This document shows positions 1 through 5,491 of a DNA stretch of 10,010 bases, piece after piece (positions within the stretch are counted from its first letter, which is position 1; each line of letters opens with the position of its first letter). This DNA is from Actinomycetota bacterium. Its GTDB lineage: Bacteria; Actinomycetota; Thermoleophilia; Gaiellales; Gaiellaceae. The position numbers were made by a program, and so were the translations under genes. The stretch is taken from the NCBI GenBank assembly GCA_005883365.1, contig VAXA01000240.1, positions 1 to 10,010 of the forward strand, read 5' to 3'. The notes below the pieces were generated by a model. It was not told the DNA's origin. It saw nothing but the letters and a program-made list of their open reading frames with translations, and made no database searches.

Positions 1-225
1 CTCTGGAAGGCGGCGCCGCATCTGAGCCTGTGCCACGACGTCGGCAGCGGCGGCATCGCAGCCGCGCTCGCCGAGGCAACGGCTTGGAGCGGCGGCCTCG
101 AGGCGGAGGTCGAGATCCCGGCCGACCACGACTCGCGCCGCGGCGCCGCGATCCTCGCCTGCCGCCCGGCACGGGTCAGGCGACTCGGCTCGCGTGGATT
201 CGTGCGGATCGGGGAGGTGCGGTAG
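1..225 (+). CDS. purL: Phosphoribosylformylglycinamidine synthase PurL, C-terminal end (5' end outside window)
   Basis: The first reading frame is open from base 1 to a TAG at 223-225 and gives the last 74 residues of a protein. The segment HDVGSGGIAAALAEA matches the conserved HDvSdGGla.aLaE motif of the second AIRS-type half of PurL, which converts FGAR to FGAM using ATP and ammonia from glutamine in purine synthesis. The ending VRRLGSRGFVRIGEVR looks like the final IG.v strand of the AIRS_C domain. Typical actinobacterial PurL proteins run some 30 residues past this strand, so this copy appears trimmed at the C-terminus. The purF start follows 3 nt after the stop, so the two genes are probably translated together. 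The identification rests on a short fragment plus the purF neighbour; another PurM-superfamily synthase is possible but unlikely. Confidence 0.82.
   Translation, partial: LWKAAPHLSLCHDVGSGGIAAALAEATAWSGGLEAEVEIPADHDSRRGAAILACRPARVRRLGSRGFVRIGEVR
211..219 (+). promoter_or_regulatory. Shine-Dalgarno site of purF
   Basis: GGGGAGGTG lies inside the end of purL, 9 nt before the purF ATG at 229. It is a long match to the 3' end of 16S rRNA and fixes this start. A second GGAG abuts the ATG but is too close to work. Confidence 0.7.
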
Positions 226-228
226 GAG

Positions 229-1608
229 ATGTGCGGCGTTTTCGGCGTGTATGCACCCGACCGCGACGTTGCGCGGCTCACGTACTTCGGCCTCTTCGCG
301 CTGCAGCATCGCGGCCAGGAATCGGCGGGCATCGCAGTGTCCGAGCACGGGCGCCTGACGGGGCTGCGCGACCTCGGGCTCGTCTCCCAGGTCTTCGACG
401 AGCAGAAGCTCGGCGGCCTTCGCGGCCAGGTCGCGATCGGCCACACGCGCTACTCGACGACCGGCTCGTCGCAGTGGGCGAACGCGCAGCCGCTCGTGCA
501 GCACGGCCGGGCACGCACGGTGGCACTGGGCCACAACGGCAACCTGATCAACGTCGGCGAGTTGCGAGACGGGCTCCGCGAGGACGGCGTCCCACTCGGC
601 ACGACGTCCGACAGCGAGCTGATCGCCGCATTGATCGCAAACGACGCCGCTCCCCTCGAGGAGGCCGTGGCGAACGCGATGCGCCGGCTCGAGGGCGCCT
701 ATTCCGTCGTCGCGCTCTCGGAGGGACGGCTGGTCGGGTTCCGCGACGCGCACGGCTTCCGGCCGCTCGTGATCGGCCGCTTGCAGGAGGACTTTGTCCT
801 CGCGTCCGAGACGTGCGCGCTCGACCTCGTGGGCGCCGAATTCGTGCGCGAGGTCGCGCCGGGCGAGCTCGTCGTCGCCGACGCAGGGGGTCTGCGGGCG
901 ACGCAGGCGCTCGAGCCGCCCGACCAGGGAGCGCTCTGCATCTGGGAGTTCTTCTACCTCGCTCGGCCCGACAGCCGTCTCGAGGGGATCGAGGTGCACA
1001 ACGCGCGGGTGCGGATGGGCGAACGGCTCGCGCAGGAATCGCCGGTCGAGGCCGATCTCGTCCTGCCGATTCCGGACTCGGGCACGCCGGCCGCGATCGG
1101 CTTCGCGCGGGCGCTCGGGCTGCCGTTCAGTGAAGGGCTGATCAAGAACCGGTACGTCCAGCGCACCTTCATCCAGCCCGACCAGGAGCTCCGGCGGCAG
1201 GGGATCAAGCTCAAGTACCACCCCGTCGCCGAGGTCGCCGGGAAGCGGGTCGTCGCGGTGGACGACTCGATCGTCCGCGGCAACACGACGCGCGAGATCG
1301 TGCGCATGCTGTTCGACGCCGGTGCAGCCGAGGTGCATCTGCGCGTCTCGTCGCCGCCGGTGATCGGCCAGTGCTTCTACGGGATCGACCTCGCCGACCC
1401 GTCGGAGATGATCGCCTCGACCCGCACGGTCGAGGAGGTGCGCGAACACCTCGGCGCCACCTCCCTCGCCTACCTCTCGCACGACGGGCTCGTCGAGGCG
1501 ACCCTGCGGCCGGCGTCGGCGCTCTGCCGCGCCTGCCTCACCGGCGACTACCCGACCGAGGTGCCCGCCGACGCCGCGAAGCTCAGGTTCGAGCCGGCGC
1601 GCGCGTAG
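229..1608 (+). CDS. purF: Amidophosphoribosyltransferase PurF (glutamine PRPP amidotransferase)
   Basis: PurF makes 5-phosphoribosylamine from PRPP and glutamine, the committed first step of purine synthesis, in the cytosol. The 459-residue protein has the family's usual length. It starts MCGVFGVY, so the catalytic Cys2 of the Ntn glutaminase domain is exposed simply by Met removal and there is no propeptide as in Bacillus. Glutaminase residues include the GHTRYST segment and GHNGNL (N103, G104). The phosphoribosyltransferase half has the PRPP loop VDDSIVRGNTT around residues 344-354. Four cysteines sit where the Bacillus-type enzyme binds its 4Fe-4S cluster: C237 (CIWEFFYLARPDS), C382 (QCFYGID) and C433/C436 (CRAC before LTGDYP), so an oxygen-sensitive cluster form is likely. 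The ATG is preceded by a strong Shine-Dalgarno site and lies 3 nt after the purL stop. Feedback inhibition by purine nucleotides is known for the family but cannot be seen here. Confidence 0.97.
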   Translation: MCGVFGVYAPDRDVARLTYFGLFALQHRGQESAGIAVSEHGRLTGLRDLGLVSQVFDEQKLGGLRGQVAIGHTRYSTTGSSQWANAQPLVQHGRARTVALGHNGNLINVGELRDGLREDGVPLGTTSDSELIAALIANDAAPLEEAVANAMRRLEGAYSVVALSEGRLVGFRDAHGFRPLVIGRLQEDFVLASETCALDLVGAEFVREVAPGELVVADAGGLRATQALEPPDQGALCIWEFFYLARPDSRLEGIEVHNARVRMGERLAQESPVEADLVLPIPDSGTPAAIGFARALGLPFSEGLIKNRYVQRTFIQPDQELRRQGIKLKYHPVAEVAGKRVVAVDDSIVRGNTTREIVRMLFDAGAAEVHLRVSSPPVIGQCFYGIDLADPSEMIASTRTVEEVREHLGATSLAYLSHDGLVEATLRPASALCRACLTGDYPTEVPADAAKLRFEPARA

Positions 1609-1613
1609 CGCCG

Positions 1614-1630
1614 CGACCGCGCAGCGGTCG
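1614..1630 (+). other. Short hairpin after purF
   Basis: Five bases after the purF stop, CGACCGC and GCGGTCG form a perfect 7-bp stem with a GCA loop. It is GC-rich but has no T run after it, so it is not a classical intrinsic terminator. It could slow transcription, protect the purF message end, or be chance in GC-rich DNA. Confidence 0.4.
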
Positions 1631-1648
1631 TTGGCACGATTGGCGGCG

Positions 1649-2260
1649 GTGCAGCTCTTCCACTATCACCTCGTCACGAGCCGCGTCCGCGAGGTCGAGG
1701 CGCGCTACATCGGCAAGCTCGCGTTCGCCCTCGTCGCGCGCCACGGCCGGATCGGCGAGGACCTCACGTCCTACGAGCCGGGGATCGCCTGGAGCGAGCT
1801 CGACGCGATGGGCTTCAAGCTCCGGCTGACCGAGCTCGAGAAGGGCGCCGTGAACGTCGTCGTCCAACCGGGGCAGTGGGCGACGCCGCGTGTCGACCAC
1901 CTCGGGTTCGTGCTCGACGAGGACGAGTTCGACGGGGCCCTCGAGCGCGCCGAGCAGAGCGACCTGCGGGTGCAGGAGCACGGCGGCCGGCGCACGTTCG
2001 TCTCCACCAATGCCGGCTACCGGCTCGAGCTCCATCCGCCGCGCGAGTGGATCGAGGAGCTCCTCGCCCAGGGCGACGAGCTGCGGCTGTCGGAGCTGCA
2101 CCTGAAAGCGGACGATCCGGCGGGCAAGGCCAAGGCGCTCGCGCAGATTCTCGACGTCGAAAGAGACGGGGCCAACGTCGAGGTCGGCGACACGGTGGTC
2201 CGGTTCGTCCGCGGCGGCCCGCAGGGACGGCCGGAGCTCTTCGGCGAGCTGTTCGTTTAG
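1649..2260 (+). CDS. VOC-superfamily (glyoxalase/bleomycin-resistance fold) protein of unknown function inside the purine cluster
   Basis: I do not recognise this as a named enzyme. The roughly 203-residue product reads as VOC-type beta-alpha-beta-beta-beta modules: FHYHLVTSRVREVEARYIGKL at the start, VDHLGFVLDEDEFDGALERA in the middle with YRLELHPP closing it, and a third half-module beginning LSELHLKADDPAGKAKALAQI near the C-terminus. The DHLGF histidine and the ELHPP glutamate are at positions that often bind metal in VOC enzymes, but a substrate cannot be named. There is no signal peptide or membrane segment. GTG at 1649 was chosen because it starts just before the first strand; TTG at 1631 or 1640 are alternatives adding 6 or 3 residues, and none has a clear Shine-Dalgarno site. 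It sits 40 nt after purF and is co-oriented with purM, so co-expression with purine synthesis is likely. Its last codons are part of a sequence duplicated downstream. Confidence 0.75.
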   Translation: MQLFHYHLVTSRVREVEARYIGKLAFALVARHGRIGEDLTSYEPGIAWSELDAMGFKLRLTELEKGAVNVVVQPGQWATPRVDHLGFVLDEDEFDGALERAEQSDLRVQEHGGRRTFVSTNAGYRLELHPPREWIEELLAQGDELRLSELHLKADDPAGKAKALAQILDVERDGANVEVGDTVVRFVRGGPQGRPELFGELFV

Positions 2261-2291
2261 GACACGTCCGGAACCAGGTTCCGGACGTGTC
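2261..2291. repeat. Perfect 31-bp palindrome (14-bp arms, 3-nt centre)
   Basis: GACACGTCCGGAAC at 2261-2274 and its exact reverse complement GTTCCGGACGTGTC at 2278-2291 flank the centre CAG. It begins at the base after the VOC stop codon. As RNA it would form a very stable hairpin on either strand. No T tract follows, so a factor-independent terminator is not indicated; a REP-like dispersed element, an mRNA 3'-end stabiliser, or a protein-binding palindrome are the options. Confidence 0.9.
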
Positions 2292-2379
2292 TGGAAGGGA
2301 CATCGTGCGGCGGGCGGTATTTCGTCCGCGGTAGGCCGTAAGGGGCGGCGGAGCTCTTTGGGCGAGCTCGTCCAGATGG

Positions 2380-2410
2380 GACATGTCCGGAATCAGGTTC
2401 CGGCCGTGTC
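2380..2410. repeat. Second, imperfect copy of the 31-bp palindrome
   Basis: GACATGTCCGGAAT at 2380-2393, centre CAG at 2394-2396, and GTTCCGGCCGTGTC at 2397-2410. It matches the copy at 2261-2291 at 28 of 31 positions. Within the hairpin there is one true mismatch and two G-T pairs, so the fold is kept although both arms have changed. Confidence 0.88.
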
Positions 2411-2412
2411 GG

Positions 2413-2434
2413 TCCCGGATGTGTCCAGAACGGA
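2413..2434 (+). repeat. Third, degenerate right-arm copy of the palindrome unit
   Basis: The 22 bases starting TCCCGGATGTGTCC match 2279-2300 (right arm plus flank of the first palindrome) at 17 of 22 positions. They also look like a 15-bp step repeat of the second palindrome's right arm at 2398-2412. The likeness weakly continues into 2435-2462, next to the purM start. Confidence 0.6.
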
Positions 2435-2450
2435 CGTCGCGCGGCCGCCG

Positions 2451-2456
2451 TAGACT
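2451..2456 (+). promoter_or_regulatory. Putative -10 box of purM (leaderless start)
   Basis: TAGACT fits the actinobacterial TAnnnT -10 pattern and is followed by only 6 nt (CGCCGC) before the GTG at 2463, so transcription would begin at or beside the start codon. There is no Shine-Dalgarno site. No convincing -35 box is visible. Confidence 0.5.
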
Positions 2457-2462
2457 CGCCGC

Positions 2463-3362
2463 GTGGCGGAGGATCGACGGACGTACGACGCGGCCGGCGT
2501 ATCGCTCGCAACGGCCGGCGCGGTCGTCGACCGGCTGCGCGCGGCGGTCGAGTCGACCGGCGCCCGTGGCTTCGGGCAGTTCGCGGCGCTCCACCCGCTC
2601 GACGAGCAGCGCCTGCTCGCCGCCTCCACGGACTCGATCGGGACGAAGCCGATGGTTGCGCGCCCCCGCGGCCTCCTCCGCAATTGCGGCGCCGACATGG
2701 CGGCGCACTGCATCAACGACGTCATCACCTGCGGCGCCGAGCCCCTGGTCATGCTCGACTACGTCGCCGCGGCCCGTATCGAGCTCGACCAGGTCGCGGA
2801 GCTGGTGGAGGGCGCGGCGGAGGTATGCCGCGCCGCCGGTGTCGCGCTGATCGGTGGCGAGACGGCCGAGATGCCCGACGTCTACCGAGAGGGCGAGCTC
2901 GACTTCGCGGCCACCTGCGTCGGCGTCGTCGACCGTGAGCGACTGATCGACGGCTCGGCGATCGAAGCCGGCGACGTCGTGATCGGCTTCCCGTCCGCCG
3001 GGGTGCATGCGAACGGGTTCACCCTCGTTCGCCGCGTGCTCGAGGTGGAGGACTACGACGGACCGGATTTGCTCGCGCCGACGAGGCTTTACCTCGACGC
3101 CGCCCGCAGGCTGCGCGGCCGGGCGCTCGCCTTCGCGCACGTGACGGGCGGCGGCATCCTCGGCAACCTCGAGCGCGTGCTCCCCGCCGGCCGCCGGGTC
3201 GAGATCGACTGGGACGCCTGGGAGCGCCCGCTCGTCTTTCGCTGGCTCGAGCGCCACGTCGACGAGGACGAGCTGCGACGCGTGTTCAACCTCGGCATCG
3301 GCTGGTGCGCCGTCGCGCGCGACGCCGAGCCCGGCGAGCGCGTGATCGGACGGATCGTGTGA
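2463..3362 (+). CDS. purM: Phosphoribosylformylglycinamidine cyclo-ligase PurM (AIR synthetase)
   Basis: PurM closes the imidazole ring, turning FGAM and ATP into AIR. Family motifs in order are YDAAGVSL at the N-terminus, STDSIGTK (residues 56-62, with D57 and K62 in place of the usual gtDGVGTK), INDVITCGAEPLVMLDY, GGETAEMP (131-138), SAGVHANGFTLVRRVL, LLAPTRLY, AHVTGGGILGNLERVLP and FNLGIG. At 299 residues it is clearly shorter than the usual 340-350. The shortage is mainly at the end: after FNLGIG only about 19 residues remain, so the last helix and tail of the AIRS_C domain are reduced. GTG at 2463 is chosen because it puts the N-terminal motif at the normal place and has a -10 box 6 nt upstream. 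The stop overlaps the purN start (GTGTGA), implying coupled translation. Confidence 0.95.
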   Translation: MAEDRRTYDAAGVSLATAGAVVDRLRAAVESTGARGFGQFAALHPLDEQRLLAASTDSIGTKPMVARPRGLLRNCGADMAAHCINDVITCGAEPLVMLDYVAAARIELDQVAELVEGAAEVCRAAGVALIGGETAEMPDVYREGELDFAATCVGVVDRERLIDGSAIEAGDVVIGFPSAGVHANGFTLVRRVLEVEDYDGPDLLAPTRLYLDAARRLRGRALAFAHVTGGGILGNLERVLPAGRRVEIDWDAWERPLVFRWLERHVDEDELRRVFNLGIGWCAVARDAEPGERVIGRIV

Positions 3363-3901
3363 TCGGCGTCCTCGTCAGCGGCGAGGGAACGAACCTCCAG
3401 GCGCTGCTCGACGCCGGGCTGCCGATCGTCGCCGTCGCGTCGAACAAGCCCGGGGTGCGCGCGCTCGAGCGGGCCGAGACGGCCGGGATCCCCACGCGCG
3501 TTTTCGACGCAGGCGACTACGAAAGCCGCGAGGAGCGGGACGTCGCGCTCGCGGAGTGGCTGCGGTCGCAGGGCGTCGAGCTCGTCGTCTGCGCCGGCTA
3601 TATGCACCTGTTCCGCAAGCCGTTCTTCGACTACTACGGCGGCCGGATCGTGAACACGCACTCGGCGCCGCTCCCGGACTTTCCGGGCGCGCATCCGATC
3701 GAGGACGTGCTCGCGGCCGGCGTCGACGAGACGGCGGCGACCGTCCACTACGTCGACGAGGGAGTCGACACGGGCCCGGTGATCGCCGCCGAGCGCGTCC
3801 CCGTCCTCCCCGACGACACCGTCGACACGCTGCGCGCGCGCGTCCAAGAGGTCGAGCACCGGCTGCTGCCCGAGGTGGTGAGGGAACTGTGCGTGCGCTG
3901 A
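3359..3901 (+). CDS. purN: Phosphoribosylglycinamide formyltransferase PurN
   Basis: PurN transfers a formyl group from 10-formyltetrahydrofolate to GAR, giving FGAR. The 180-residue protein opens with the phosphate-binding motif VLVSGEGTNLQAL. The catalytic Asn, His and Asp can be placed as N99, H101 (VNTHSAPLP) and D137 (EGVDTGPV). Their spacing is identical to N106, H108 and D144 of E. coli PurN. VVCAGYMHLF is the folate-pocket segment. The loop reads HSAPLPDFPG instead of the common HPSLLPaFpG, a noticeable change beside the active site. The GTG at 3359 overlaps the purM stop by 4 nt, and the last 13 nt overlap purH, so purM, purN and purH form one translationally linked unit. Longer starts upstream would only add out-of-family residues inside purM. 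Confidence 0.95.
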   Translation: MIGVLVSGEGTNLQALLDAGLPIVAVASNKPGVRALERAETAGIPTRVFDAGDYESREERDVALAEWLRSQGVELVVCAGYMHLFRKPFFDYYGGRIVNTHSAPLPDFPGAHPIEDVLAAGVDETAATVHYVDEGVDTGPVIAAERVPVLPDDTVDTLRARVQEVEHRLLPEVVRELCVR

Positions 3902-5421
3902 TCTCAACCTGGGACAAGTCAGGCCTCGATACCTTCGCGCGGGGACTAGCCGGGCTCGGCTGGCGGCTCGTGGCGAGCGGAAATACGGCGGCTGCGCTCG
4001 AGGCGATCGGCCTGCCGGTGGAGCGCGTCGAGGCGGTGACCGAGTCGCCGGAGATGCTCGGCGGGCGCGTGAAGACGCTCCACCCGCGCATCCACGCGGG
4101 CATCCTCGCCCGCCGCGACGAGACCGAAGACGTCGCCACGCTCGAGGAGCACGGGATCGAGGCGTTCGATCTCGTCTGCGTCAACCTCTATCCGTTCGAG
4201 GAGATCACGAGCCGCCGCGGAGCGACGGAGGCCGACGCGGTCGAGATGATCGACATCGGCGGCCCATCGATGCTGCGCGGGGCGGCGAAGAACTTCGCCC
4301 ACTGCGCTCCTGTTTGTCGGCCCGGTCAATACCACCAAGTGCTCGAAGAGCTACGCGCCCGCGGCGAGCTCTCCCTCGAGACCCGCCGGCGCCTGGCGGC
4401 AGAGGCGTTCGCCCACACCGCCGCCTACGAGGCCGCAATCGCAACGTGGTTCAACGCACGCGACGAGTTCCCCGACTCGCTCGTCGTCTCCCTCGACAAG
4501 GTGCTCGACCTCGCGTACGGCGAGAATCCGCACCAGCGCGCGGCGTACTACGCGGAGCGCGGCGCCCGCCGTCATCTCCTCTCGCGGGTCGAGCAGCTGC
4601 ACGGCAAGGAGCTCTCCTTCAACAACCTCAACGACTTCTCCGCCGCCCGCTCGCTCGCGCGCGAATTCGCGTTGCCGGCGTGCGTGATCGTGAAGCATGC
4701 GAACCCCTGCGGCGTCGCAGTCGGCGCCACCGCCGAGGAGGCGTACGACAAGGCGCTCGCCTCCGACCCGACGTCGGCGTACGGTGGCGTCGTCGTCCTC
4801 AACCGGGACGTCGAGGCGCCGCTCGCCGAGAAGCTGGCGGCGCAATTCGTCGAGGTGCTTTTCGCTCCGGGCTTCACCGACGACGCGCTCAACGCGCTGC
4901 GCCGGAAGAAGAACGTCCGGATCCTCCTCGACGGCGAGCGGCGCGCCGGCGTGCCCGGCGAGCGCAACTACAAGCGGGTCATCGGCGGGATGCTCGTCCA
5001 GGACTACGACGCCGAGATCGAGGACCGCGACGGCTGGCAGCTCGTGACCGGCGAGCTCGGCGAGCCGCAATGGGGCGACCTCGTCTTCGCCGCGCGGGTC
5101 TGCAAGCACGCCGCCTCGAACGCGATCGTGCTCGCGAAGGGGCTGCAGACGATCGGGATCGGCGCCGGCCAGATGAGCCGCGTCGACGCGGTGCGGATCG
5201 CGGTCGAGAAGGCGGCGGAGTTCGGCCACGACGCCGCAGGGGCCGCCCTCGCCTCCGACGCGTTCTTCCCCTTCCCCGACGGCCCTCAGATCGCCCTCGA
5301 CGCGGGCACGACCTCGATCGTGCAGCCCGGCGGCTCACGCCGCGACGAGGACGTGATCGCCGCCGTCGCGCAGGCCGGAGCCGCGATGGTCTTCACCGGA
5401 CGGCGCCACTTCCGTCACTAG
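3889..5421 (+). CDS. purH: Bifunctional AICAR transformylase / IMP cyclohydrolase PurH
   Basis: PurH performs the last two steps to IMP: formylation of AICAR from 10-formyltetrahydrofolate and ring closure. The 510-residue protein has the normal length and both domains. The N-terminal MGS-like cyclohydrolase domain shows STWDKSGL, VASGNTAAAL, EMLGGRVKTLHP, VCVNLYPFEE and IDIGGPSMLRGAAKN. The transformylase domain shows LAYGENPHQ, GKELSFNNLND, KHANPCG with catalytic K269 and H270, DPTSAYGG, SNAIVLAKGLQTIGIGAGQM, SDAFFPFPD, QPGGSRRDEDVI and the terminal FTGRRHFRH. The GTG at 3889 lies 13 nt before the purN stop end and follows GAGGTG at 3872-3877, an 11-nt spacing that suits a ribosome site. 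This is the last purine gene here; no clear terminator follows it. Confidence 0.97.
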   Translation: MRALISTWDKSGLDTFARGLAGLGWRLVASGNTAAALEAIGLPVERVEAVTESPEMLGGRVKTLHPRIHAGILARRDETEDVATLEEHGIEAFDLVCVNLYPFEEITSRRGATEADAVEMIDIGGPSMLRGAAKNFAHCAPVCRPGQYHQVLEELRARGELSLETRRRLAAEAFAHTAAYEAAIATWFNARDEFPDSLVVSLDKVLDLAYGENPHQRAAYYAERGARRHLLSRVEQLHGKELSFNNLNDFSAARSLAREFALPACVIVKHANPCGVAVGATAEEAYDKALASDPTSAYGGVVVLNRDVEAPLAEKLAAQFVEVLFAPGFTDDALNALRRKKNVRILLDGERRAGVPGERNYKRVIGGMLVQDYDAEIEDRDGWQLVTGELGEPQWGDLVFAARVCKHAASNAIVLAKGLQTIGIGAGQMSRVDAVRIAVEKAAEFGHDAAGAALASDAFFPFPDGPQIALDAGTTSIVQPGGSRRDEDVIAAVAQAGAAMVFTGRRHFRH

Positions 5422-5458
5422 TCGAGTGTCGTTTTCGAGGCCGTCCGTTCGTCGTCTC

Positions 5459-5464
5459 TAGGAT
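5459..5464 (+). promoter_or_regulatory. Putative -10 box of the MFS gene
   Basis: TAGGAT fits TAnnnT. Initiation about 7 nt downstream, near 5471, would give a leader of about 20 nt that still contains the Shine-Dalgarno site at 5479-5487. No clear -35 box is seen. It supports separate transcription from purH. Confidence 0.45.
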
Positions 5465-5478
5465 GCCCACACCGAGAT

Positions 5479-5487
5479 GGAGGGGGG
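5479..5487 (+). promoter_or_regulatory. Shine-Dalgarno site of the MFS gene
   Basis: GGAGGGGGG ends 4 nt before the ATG at 5492, and its GGAGG core at 5479-5483 lies 8 nt before it. This decides for 5492 over the in-frame ATG at 5477, which would overlap the site itself. Confidence 0.65.
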
Positions 5488-5491
5488 CTCG

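Larger units (their letters stand above)
2204..2434 (+). repeat. Diverged tandem duplication, unit about 117-119 bp, spanning the VOC gene end and the purM upstream gap
   Basis: Two successive copies can be aligned by eye. TTCGTCCGCGG occurs at 2204-2214 and 2321-2331, GGAGCTCT at 2233-2240 and 2350-2357, and a long palindrome at 2261-2291 and 2380-2410; offsets are 117, 117 and 119 bp. The stretches between these anchors also match with a few small gaps. Copy 1 begins inside the VOC coding region and copy 2 is entirely non-coding, so the duplication copied the gene's last codons into the gap. A third partial copy follows at 2413-2434 and may continue to the purM start. The gap holds no credible gene on either strand. 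Confidence 0.8.

Noticed and set aside
2270..2282. GAAC-CAG-GTTC as a LexA (SOS) operator
   Set aside because: Actinobacterial and Bacillus-type SOS boxes have four bases between GAAC and GTTC; here there are three, and the conserved palindrome extends far beyond the box.
2261..2300. Intrinsic transcription terminator at the first palindrome
   Set aside because: The stem is strong, but it is followed by TGGAAGGGAC with no T tract, so a classical terminator is not supported; other roles are left open.
2261..2434. CRISPR array
   Set aside because: There are only two full copies plus a half copy, the intervening DNA is itself duplicated rather than unique, and there is no cas gene.
1815..3257. 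A 480-codon open frame on the - strand across the gap and purM
   Set aside because: It is antisense to the VOC gene and purM, shows no family motif, and simply reads through the repeats.
5421..5458. Terminator after purH
   Set aside because: TCGAGTGTCGTTTTCGA holds only 4-bp complementary ends around a short T run; the stem is too weak to call.
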